DNA of 5,449 nt, from the NCBI GenBank assembly GCA_031371615.1, contig JANMJY010000158.1, positions 1 to 5,449 of the forward strand. Reading direction: 5' to 3'. The first letter of the stretch is position 1; each line of letters opens with the position of its first letter. The stretch comes from Gaiellasilicea sp031371615. GTDB lineage: Bacteria > Actinomycetota > Thermoleophilia > Gaiellales > Gaiellaceae. Positions 1 to 5,449 of the stretch are shown here, one piece after another. Position numbers and translations under genes: made by a program. Under the pieces are notes generated by a model that had not been told where the DNA came from, ran no database searches, and saw nothing but the letters and a program-made list of their open reading frames with translations.

Positions 1-613
1 CCTCGATCGCCGAGCGCGCAGCGGCTCGGGTCAAGTGGTCGAGCCGCAGCAGGTTGGCGAACAGAGCGGGGAGGCGCCGCTTGAAGGCGTCGAGGTCGGC
101 CAAAGCGTCGTCCCGGATGCCGAGCAGCACGTGAACGGGCAGGTCGGGACGCGTCAGCACGTCCTCCAGCTCGTCCGCCAGCGGGCCTCCGTCGCGCCCG
201 TGGTAGAGGACGTACTCCTCCATCTGGTCGAGCACGAGATACAGCTCGGCTCCAGTCGCGACGGTGCGCTCGGCGAGAGCGTCCGCCAGTGGTACGTCGA
301 GACGCGCCTGTGCCGCCACCGCGACCGCTGCAACCGGGTCGTCGCGCCAGCGATCCACGATCACGACCTCAGCGCCGACGTCTTCGGGGCCGTCGGCAGC
401 GGGGACGAGCGTCCGCAGCCGCCGCGCGACGCCTGCGCGCAGAAGCGAGCTCTTGCCGACGCCGCTGGGCCCGTAGAGGACGGTGAGGCGCGAGGCCATG
501 AGGTTCGCGGCGACGAGCTCCGACTCGCGCTCGCGCCCGAAGAAGAAACGCCGGTCGTGCTCGGAATCGCCGAAGTACGCAAGTCCTTTGAACGGCGAGG
601 GAGGCAGACTCAC
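1..613 (-). CDS. nSTAND-type P-loop NTPase, N-terminal part (runs off the left edge)
   Basis: Reading leftward from the GTG at 613-611, the frame stays open for 204 codons to the window edge, so the C-terminus is missing. Seen: an N-terminal SPFKGL...FFGRERE signature (residues 6-30), Walker A GPSGVGKS (48-55), Walker B LYLVLDQMEEY (124-134, acidic D129, E132, E133), and a HVLLGIRDD strand (161-169) followed by a helical segment. This order and the D-Q-x-E-E Walker B are typical of the novel STAND NTPase 1 family, whose members act as ATP-dependent signal switches. They usually continue into WD40 or other sensor repeats, which would lie outside this window. The GTG start is preferred because the first internal Met (39) would remove the conserved FFGRE motif. 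The start overlaps the upstream SARP-SIR2 stop as GTGA, so translational coupling is likely; a GAGGA-like sequence lies about 15 nt upstream. It is a cytoplasmic protein with no signal peptide. Its specific role is unknown. Confidence 0.85.
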   Translation of the reverse strand, partial: MSLPPSPFKGLAYFGDSEHDRRFFFGRERESELVAANLMASRLTVLYGPSGVGKSSLLRAGVARRLRTLVPAADGPEDVGAEVVIVDRWRDDPVAAVAVAAQARLDVPLADALAERTVATGAELYLVLDQMEEYVLYHGRDGGPLADELEDVLTRPDLPVHVLLGIRDDALADLDAFKRRLPALFANLLRLDHLTRAAARSAIE

Positions 614-2247
614 GCCCGTGCCGCGTCTTCCTCGGCGAGCGCAGATGTCAGCCGCGCGAGCTCCCCGGCGTATGTGTCGAGCGAAACGTTGTAGACCTCG
701 GCCCCGCGCTCGCGCCAGAGCTCGCCACCGACGTGGTCCGCCGACTGCTGGACCGCCCAGGAGCGATACGCAAGCCGGTCGCTTCCCCAGACCCTGCGAA
801 GGAAGACGCGGAGACTCCAGTCGTCGACGTCGTATCCGAGGAACAGCAGGTGACTGCGCCGGAGACGCGCTGCGACCTGGACCGGCACCGTCCCGGCTGA
901 GTCGCCGACGAGGTAGTCGATGTGATCGTCCTCGCTGACGGCGAAGCTCTCCCGTTCGCGCGTGCCACCCCGGTCAACGTGGCCGTGGATCTTGAGCAGG
1001 ACGCTTCGCTCATCGAGCGCCAGCCCCGTGTAGGCGTTCGGCTCGTCGACGACTGTCCCTGCGCCGCCGGGCGAGATGTGAAGGAATTTCCCCCGGTCGC
1101 GGCCGGCCGCGACGTACACGACCACGTCGAGCTCCTCGCCGGCCGCTTCGAAGGCGCGCTCGACGCCCGTGTCGAGCCCGGTCGAGACGATCAGCTGTTG
1201 CGGAAGGCCCTTGCGTCGAAGCAACGGCGGCAAAGCGGCGAGCCAGGCGTGCAGTGGCGCCGGCTCGACATCTCGGTCGAGTGCAAGGTGCAGCTCGTCG
1301 TGCAGAGGCCCGATCCCGTTCCGTGCCGCGATCACCTGCGAGACGTAGGCAAGGCCGCGCCCGCCGGTATCGAGCTCGAAGCGCTCCGCCAGGAGCCTTG
1401 CCAGCTCGTGACCGGCGATGCCTCCTGCAGCGGGTCCCAGCACCGGCACGAGCCGCCCCGCCGAGAACGCGCGCAACACCTCGTCGTAATGGTCGTCGAG
1501 CGCAGGCGGCGCCACGCGCACCAGCGAGCGCTCCTGGCGCAGGATCGACCCGTAGAGCCCCTGAAGCTCGGGGCCAGGCTCGATCCCGAGCTCGTCGACC
1601 AGCGTCCGGCGGGCGTCGTGGTAGGCGGAGAGTGCGTCGGCCTGGCGGCCCGAGCGGTAGAGCGCGAGCATCAGCTGCGACCGCAGCCGCTCCCGCAGCG
1701 GATGCCGGCGTACGAGCGACTCGACCTCGGCCACGAGCTCGGAGTCGACGTCCACTTCCAGGTCGGCCGCGATCCGGTCCTCGAGCACGCCCAGGCGGAG
1801 ATCCTCGAGCCGGTGGATCTCGGACTGCGCAAAGTCCTCGAGCTCGGAGTCGGCCAAGGCCGCACCGCGCCAGAGCGCGAGCGCCTCGCGCAGCATCTTC
1901 GCGCGCTCCGGCGGCTCCAGCGTGCGCGCCTCTCGCGCGAGCCGCTCGAAGCGGACGAGATCGAGCTGCTCGCCGTCAAGCTCGAGGAGGTACCCCGCCG
2001 GCCGCGTGTGCAGGAGACCCGGCCCCAGCAGTTTCCGTAGCTGCGAGACCGTGTTTTGGAGCGAGGTCGTCGCCGTGCGTGGCGGATGCTCGCCCCAGAG
2101 CTCGTTGACGAGGCGCTCCGAGGAGACGGGCTCGTTCGCCCGCAGTAGCAGCAGCGTCAGCACCGCGCGCTGGTTCCGGCCGCCGAGCGGCACAGGTGTC
2201 TCCCCGTCGAGGATCTCGAGGGGGCCGAGGATCCGGAACTCGAGCAC
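610..2247 (-). CDS. SARP-family (BTAD) transcriptional regulator fused to a SIR2-like domain
   Basis: 545 residues, starting at GTG 2247-2245. Residues 1-95 form an OmpR-like winged helix (FRILGPLEI..., QRAVLTLLLL, TTSLQNTVSQLRKLLG, PAGYLLEL). Residues 97-242 are the bacterial transcriptional activator (BTAD) helical domain, ending in the typical ELGIEPGPELQ. This is the AfsR/DnrI/SARP arrangement, which binds direct heptamer repeats near promoters. Residues 258-540 resemble a SIR2-like (SIR2_2) domain: LVPVLGPAAGG (266-276), STGLD (355-359), LLKIHGHVDRG (417-427, His421), SEDDHIDYL (438-446) and LLFLGYDVDDWSLR (467-480). The usual GAG and T-x-N motifs are altered to GPA and STG, so NAD hydrolysis is doubtful. 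No membrane segment or signal peptide is present. It probably forms an operon with the nSTAND NTPase gene (4-bp overlap). There is no clear Shine-Dalgarno before the GTG. Domain assignment for the DNA-binding half is firm; the SIR2 call is good; the biological role is inferred. Confidence 0.9.
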   Translation of the reverse strand: MLEFRILGPLEILDGETPVPLGGRNQRAVLTLLLLRANEPVSSERLVNELWGEHPPRTATTSLQNTVSQLRKLLGPGLLHTRPAGYLLELDGEQLDLVRFERLAREARTLEPPERAKMLREALALWRGAALADSELEDFAQSEIHRLEDLRLGVLEDRIAADLEVDVDSELVAEVESLVRRHPLRERLRSQLMLALYRSGRQADALSAYHDARRTLVDELGIEPGPELQGLYGSILRQERSLVRVAPPALDDHYDEVLRAFSAGRLVPVLGPAAGGIAGHELARLLAERFELDTGGRGLAYVSQVIAARNGIGPLHDELHLALDRDVEPAPLHAWLAALPPLLRRKGLPQQLIVSTGLDTGVERAFEAAGEELDVVVYVAAGRDRGKFLHISPGGAGTVVDEPNAYTGLALDERSVLLKIHGHVDRGGTRERESFAVSEDDHIDYLVGDSAGTVPVQVAARLRRSHLLFLGYDVDDWSLRVFLRRVWGSDRLAYRSWAVQQSADHVGGELWRERGAEVYNVSLDTYAGELARLTSALAEEDAARA

Positions 2248-2287
2248 TGCATCTGGGTTGTAACAGGGTTCACAGGCCTTTGAAAGC

Positions 2288-2310
2288 CCCGCTACGGCCG
2301 CATTAGCGGG
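2288..2310. promoter_or_regulatory. 7-bp perfect inverted repeat, candidate operator
   Basis: CCCGCTA (2288-2294) and TAGCGGG (2304-2310) are exact reverse complements separated by 9 bp, and the spacer contains the palindrome CGGCCG. The size and position between divergent genes suit a dimeric repressor or activator site. The right arm overlaps the first CATTAG heptamer. It lacks a T-tract and lies between divergent starts, so it is not a terminator. Confidence 0.35.
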
Positions 2311-2340
2311 CCATTAGGTCCACGTGAGTGAGCCATTTAG
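2301..2340 (+). repeat. CATTAG-type heptamers at 11-bp pitch, candidate SARP operator
   Basis: CATTAGC begins at 2301, CATTAGG at 2312 and CATTTAG at 2334, giving spacings of 11 and 22 bp. The intermediate register at 2323 (CGTGAGT) matches CATTAGG at 4 of 7 positions, as does CGCTACG at 2290. SARP proteins are known to bind direct heptamer repeats separated by 4 bp (11-bp pitch), and a SARP gene starts 54 bp away. The sequence differs from the TCGAG-type heptamers of Streptomyces SARPs. The binding assignment is inferred from spacing and neighbourhood. Confidence 0.45.
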
Positions 2341-2361
2341 GCCTCCTCCGACGGTGGCCGC

Positions 2362-3681
2362 ATGGCTACCACGCGCACCACCTCAACTCTCGCCATTCTG
2401 GCCGCGACGATCGTGCTCCTCGTCGCCGCCTCGGCGCCCGGGAAGCAGATCCCCGCAGCAGCAACGCACGCAGAGCACGTGGAGAACGAGTACGAGGAGG
2501 AGGGCTACGCCGCTGCGAAGGCTCGGCAACAGGAGCCGGATGCGCTCGAGGCCGCCTTCCCGCTCGAGAGCTACCGCCCAGGAGGGACCGCGGTCCTGCG
2601 GGTCTGGACGGCGACCCGTGGCGCCACGATCCGCGTCTTCCACGTCGGCCCGGAGCGTCAGCTGACGGTCGGCAGCAACGAGATGGAGGGCGTGCCGGTA
2701 AACGAGCCGCGCCGCTTCGCCGTCCTCCGCAGCGGAACGAAAATCTCGATCGAGATCGGCGATTGGCCGAGCGGCCTCTACTTCGCGAAGCTGACGTCAC
2801 CTGGACGAGTCGGGTTCGCACCCTTCGTCGTCCGGCCCAAGCGGCTCGGCGAGCATCGCGTCGCGATCGTGCTCCCGACCCGAACCTGGCAGGCGTACAA
2901 CTTCCGCGATGACGGCGGCGACGGGAAGGGCGACACCTGGTACGCGACGCCGGGCCATCTGCAGTCCCGGCTCGGCCGCCCGTTCCTGAACCGCGGCGTG
3001 CCGCCGCACTACCGCCAGTACGACGTGCGCTTCCTGCGCTGGCTGCACCAGACCGGCCGTAACGTGGACGTGCTCTCGCAGGCCGAGCTGGACGGCACGA
3101 CCGGCACCCGGCTCGCCGCGGCGTACGAGCTGCTCGTCTTCCCGGGTCACCACGAGTACGTCACCCGGGGCGAGTACGACGCGGTCGAAGGCTTCCGCGA
3201 TCGCGGCGGCAACCTGATCTTTCTCTCCGCGAACAACTTCTTCTGGCGGATCGACCTGCAGGGTCGGACGATGACACGCGTGCAGAAGTGGCGCGAGCTC
3301 GGCCGTCCCGAGGCGAGCCTGCTGGGCGTTCAGTACATCGGCAATGACATGGGCGAGCACCGCGGTCCGTGGCTGGTCGGGCCGGCGGCGGCGGAGAGCT
3401 GGATCTTCGAGGGCGTCAAGCTGCGGAAAGACAACGAGTTCTCGGACGCCGGAATCGAGATCGACGCGGTCGCACCGAGCACCCCGCGCGGGGCACGCGT
3501 CCTGGCGGCAATCCCGAACCTGCTCGGGCCCGGGATGACAGCGCACATGACCTACTACGAGACGTCTGCCGGGGCGAAGGTGTTCGCCGCGGGCGCCTTC
3601 ACGCTTGCCGGTTCGATTCGGCAGCCCGCGGTGCAGCGGCTGCTCATCAATCTCTGGGAGCGGCTGGCAGAGGAGCGCTGA
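2362..3681 (+). CDS. Exported protein with N,N-dimethylformamidase beta-subunit-like C-terminal domain (short paralogue)
   Basis: 439 residues. An in-frame TAG at 2338-2340 makes the ATG at 2362 the first available start; only a weak GGTGG (2353-2357) precedes it. Residues 9-23 are a hydrophobic export signal or anchor, followed by an acidic, probably helical linker (36-65). Residues 70-159 look like a beta-sandwich ending in WPSGLYFAKLTS and GFAPFVVRP. Residues 165-439 match the large-subunit C-terminal domain of N,N-dimethylformamidase (DMFA2_C-like, glutamine-amidotransferase-like fold): TWQAYN (175-180), FPGHHEY (260-266), LSANNFFWRI (288-297) and GAKVFAAGAF (404-413). In the characterised enzyme a mononuclear iron is held by two Tyr and one Glu. 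E265 of the GHHEY motif and Y179 are plausible counterparts, with Y220 or Y266 as further candidates. An Asp/Gly-rich loop (183-191) follows AYN. The full-length downstream neighbour is a paralogue. The substrate is unknown, and calling it a formamidase would be overreach. Confidence 0.85.
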   Translation: MATTRTTSTLAILAATIVLLVAASAPGKQIPAAATHAEHVENEYEEEGYAAAKARQQEPDALEAAFPLESYRPGGTAVLRVWTATRGATIRVFHVGPERQLTVGSNEMEGVPVNEPRRFAVLRSGTKISIEIGDWPSGLYFAKLTSPGRVGFAPFVVRPKRLGEHRVAIVLPTRTWQAYNFRDDGGDGKGDTWYATPGHLQSRLGRPFLNRGVPPHYRQYDVRFLRWLHQTGRNVDVLSQAELDGTTGTRLAAAYELLVFPGHHEYVTRGEYDAVEGFRDRGGNLIFLSANNFFWRIDLQGRTMTRVQKWRELGRPEASLLGVQYIGNDMGEHRGPWLVGPAAAESWIFEGVKLRKDNEFSDAGIEIDAVAPSTPRGARVLAAIPNLLGPGMTAHMTYYETSAGAKVFAAGAFTLAGSIRQPAVQRLLINLWERLAEER

Positions 3682-3748
3682 CCCATACGACGAGGCTAGA
3701 CGGACTCCCGACCAAGTCCATCACCACTGCCGACTACGATTCGCGGCG
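3682..3748 (+). promoter_or_regulatory. Spacer between the paralogues with a TACGAT -10-like box
   Basis: The 67-bp gap has no Shine-Dalgarno before the next ATG. TACGAT at 3735-3740 fits the actinobacterial TAnnnT -10 pattern and ends 8 bp before the ATG at 3749, the geometry of a leaderless transcript. No matching -35 was recognised. This is weak evidence; read-through from the upstream gene is equally possible because no terminator is seen. Confidence 0.3.
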
Positions 3749-5449
3749 ATGCGCCGTCTCGCACTCGTCGTCGTTCTCCTCGCTTTCCCGGCGACTGCCG
3801 GCGCGGCTGATCTCGAGGTCGCGCCCAAGGACTTCTCGCCGGCGGCGGAACGGCTCCGGATCCGGGCCGCGTTGCCCAAGACGGCGCGGGTGGGGCTGCA
3901 GCTCGCGACGCCCGGCGGCCGGCCGCTCGGCTGGATCTCCGAGCCCCAGCAGCGCCGCTACCTGACTCTCCATTGGAACGGCCGCCTGCACGGCGCCCGC
4001 GTGCCGGACGGCCGCTATCTGATCCGCCTCGTCGGGGCCGGGCACGAGGTTGCCTCCTCGCCGTTCCGGATCGACCGGACGACGCCGAAGCTGGCGAACT
4101 TCGACGTGCACAACCGCGACCGGAATCCGTTTCAGGGCGACAACGACCGCTTGACGACGATCTCGCCCAACGGAGACGGCGTGCGCGAGGCGGCGAAGAT
4201 CTCCTTCACGCTCAGCGAGAGGGCGCGCGTGCACTTCGAGGTGACGCGAACGGTCAGCGCGCCGCAGACGATCTACGAGCTGACAGCCAATCTGCCGCCG
4301 GGCCGGAACACCTTCACCTGGCAACCGCACTGGTCGGTCGGCGCACGCACGTATCTCGTCCGGATCACCGCGACGGACGGCGCCGGCAACCGCCGCACCT
4401 ACGGCGCCGACAACGCCCGCGAGGGGAGGCGGCTCAAGTCCGCGGTCGTGCGGCTGCTCGGCGTCGACGCCGGCTTCACGGGCGAGAGCTACGTCGCGAC
4501 CAGCTCGGCCCGGCTCGCGATCGAGACCGACGCCGAGTCGCTGACGCTGCAGACGTTCCGTGCCGGGCCGGAGGACACCCCGACGCACAGCGACACGATC
4601 ATGAACGGCGTCCCGGTGAACGCGCCGGTGACGATCCCGTGGACGGCCCGCAGCCGCCGCGCCACGCTCAACCTTGCGATCGGCCCGTGGCCGACCGGGG
4701 TCTACTTCGTCAAGCTGACCGCGAACGACGGCCGGATCGGGTACGCGCCGTTCGTCGTGCGACCGACGACGCTCGGCGCCACGAGCCGCATCGCCGTCGT
4801 GATGCCGACGAACACCTGGCAGGCGTACAACTTCCGCGACGCCGACGGCAACGGCTGGGGCGACACGTGGTACGCGAAGGGCGCGCAGAGCACCGCGGCA
4901 CTCGGACGCGCATTCATCCGCCGCGGCGTGCCGCCGCAGTGGCGCAAGTACGACGTCGGCTTCCTCCGCTGGCTGCAATGGACGTCGAAGACACCAGAAG
5001 TGCTGACCGAGACGGACCTCGAGTCGATCCGGACCGCGGAGGAGCTGATCGGCCTCTACGACTTCGTCATCTTCCCGGGCCACACCGAGTACGTAACCCA
5101 GCACGAGCACGACCTGATCCGCAACTACCGCGATCTCGGTGGCAACCTCGCCTTCCTCTCGGCGAACAACTTCTTCTGGGAGGTGCGCCTCGACGGCCGT
5201 GTGCTGCGCCGGACGCGGCAGTGGCGCGACCTCGGTCAGCCCGAGTCGGCGATCATCGGCGTCCAGTACCGCGCGAACGACGACGGCCGGATCCAGAAGC
5301 CGTTCGTCGTCCGCGCCGCCGGCACCGCACCCTGGTTCTACGAGGGCACCGGCCTCGCCGACGGCGGGGTGTTCGGCGAGACGCTCGGCGGTTACGGGAT
5401 CGAGATCGACCAGACGACGCAGTTCACTCCGGAGGGCACGATCGTCCTC
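3749..5449 (+). CDS. Exported protein with two FlgD-like Ig modules and a dimethylformamidase beta-subunit-like domain (runs off the right edge)
   Basis: 567 codons from ATG 3749 remain open to the last base. By comparison with the upstream paralogue, roughly the last 60 residues are missing. Residues 1-20 are a clear Sec signal peptide (MRR, hydrophobic core, AGA-A cleavage region). Residues 22-110 and 112-215 each resemble a FlgD-type Ig module: FSPAAERLRIRAALPKTARV with WNGRLHGARVPDGRYLIRL, then ISPNGDGVREAAKISFTLS with FTW and TYLVRITATDGAGN. Residues 235-338 form the beta-rich segment shared with the paralogue (WPTGVYFVKLTANDGRIGYAPFVVRP region). Residues 347-567 are the DMFA2_C-like domain: TWQAYN (356-361), FPGHTEY (442-448) and LSANNFFWEV (470-479). 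An EF-hand-like DxDxNGxxD loop (364-372) follows AYN. The Ig modules suggest surface or envelope display. The catalytic role and substrate are unknown. Confidence 0.85.
   Translation, partial: MRRLALVVVLLAFPATAGAADLEVAPKDFSPAAERLRIRAALPKTARVGLQLATPGGRPLGWISEPQQRRYLTLHWNGRLHGARVPDGRYLIRLVGAGHEVASSPFRIDRTTPKLANFDVHNRDRNPFQGDNDRLTTISPNGDGVREAAKISFTLSERARVHFEVTRTVSAPQTIYELTANLPPGRNTFTWQPHWSVGARTYLVRITATDGAGNRRTYGADNAREGRRLKSAVVRLLGVDAGFTGESYVATSSARLAIETDAESLTLQTFRAGPEDTPTHSDTIMNGVPVNAPVTIPWTARSRRATLNLAIGPWPTGVYFVKLTANDGRIGYAPFVVRPTTLGATSRIAVVMPTNTWQAYNFRDADGNGWGDTWYAKGAQSTAALGRAFIRRGVPPQWRKYDVGFLRWLQWTSKTPEVLTETDLESIRTAEELIGLYDFVIFPGHTEYVTQHEHDLIRNYRDLGGNLAFLSANNFFWEVRLDGRVLRRTRQWRDLGQPESAIIGVQYRANDDGRIQKPFVVRAAGTAPWFYEGTGLADGGVFGETLGGYGIEIDQTTQFTPEGTIVL

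Larger units (their letters stand above)
2248..2361. promoter_or_regulatory. Divergent intergenic control region
   Basis: This 114-bp gap separates the starts of the SARP-SIR2 gene (leftward) and the first exported protein gene (rightward), so it must carry any promoter for both. It is visibly less GC-rich than the flanking genes. It contains an inverted repeat (2288-2310) and an 11-bp-spaced repeat array (2301-2340). No convincing -35/-10 pair was found on either strand. The leftward reading has only a weak TGTTACAAC-like stretch close to the GTG. Confidence 0.6.

Noticed and set aside
35..694. Plus-strand open frame of 219 codons, and other plus-strand frames over 264-2263
   Set aside because: They lie antisense to the nSTAND and SARP-SIR2 genes, have low-complexity Arg/Ala-rich or composition-driven translations, and show no domain. 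High GC makes such shadow frames expected.
2275..2288. CTTTGAAAG mini-palindrome with GGCC/GCC flanks
   Set aside because: The arms are 4 bp with a 1-nt centre and the extension needs a bulge, which is within chance expectation.
2797..3546. Minus-strand open frame of 249 codons
   Set aside because: It mirrors the first exported gene and has no domain or plausible start context.
3702..3719. GGACT/AGTCC hairpin between the paralogues
   Set aside because: The stem is only 5 bp with an 8-nt loop and no T-tract follows, so it is too weak to call a terminator.
2884..4839. Identical 26-bp stretch in both exported genes (2884-2909 and 4814-4839)
   Set aside because: It encodes the conserved TWQAYNFR motif, so shared ancestry and selection on the protein explain it better than a mobile or regulatory repeat.
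3734..5110. Long minus-strand open frame of 458 codons
   Set aside because: It is antisense to the second exported protein. The translation is Arg/Ala/Val-rich with no recognisable motif, while the plus strand shows a signal peptide and conserved domain motifs.

Overview
The window is high-GC DNA with GC-rich codon use, GTG starts and a SARP-type (BTAD) regulator. This points to an actinobacterium, possibly a Thermoleophilia (Solirubrobacter/Gaiella-like) lineage; that placement is an impression from protein style and is not proven. No RNA genes, CRISPR arrays, insertion sequences or integrases were seen.

Layout: two minus-strand genes fill the left 2.25 kb and two plus-strand genes fill the right 3.1 kb, diverging from a 114-bp intergenic region. 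The first minus-strand gene (2247 to 610) encodes a SARP winged-helix/BTAD regulator with a SIR2-like domain at its C-terminus. Its stop overlaps by 4 bp the GTG start of a second gene (613 leftward off the window edge). That gene encodes the P-loop domain of an nSTAND-type signalling NTPase. The pair has the parts of a conflict or regulatory switch: DNA binder, SIR2 module and STAND NTPase sensor. The SIR2 domain, however, lacks the usual Asn and Gly-Ala-Gly motifs.

The two plus-strand genes (2362-3681, and 3749 off the right edge) encode exported tandem paralogues. Their C-terminal domain resembles the large (beta) subunit of N,N-dimethylformamidase. The first is short. The second has two extra FlgD-like Ig modules before the shared part. 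Both keep a GHxEY active-site-like motif and carry an unusual Asp-rich, Ca-loop-like insertion next to the conserved AYN motif. Their substrate is unknown and no small-subunit gene is visible.

The divergent intergenic region holds CATTAG-type heptamers at an 11-bp pitch (2301, 2312, 2334, with weaker matches at 2290 and 2323), the geometry expected of a SARP operator. Overlapping its left end is a 7-bp perfect inverted repeat (2288-2310). The simplest model is that the SARP-SIR2 protein controls itself and/or the exported hydrolase-like genes from this region. This is inference.
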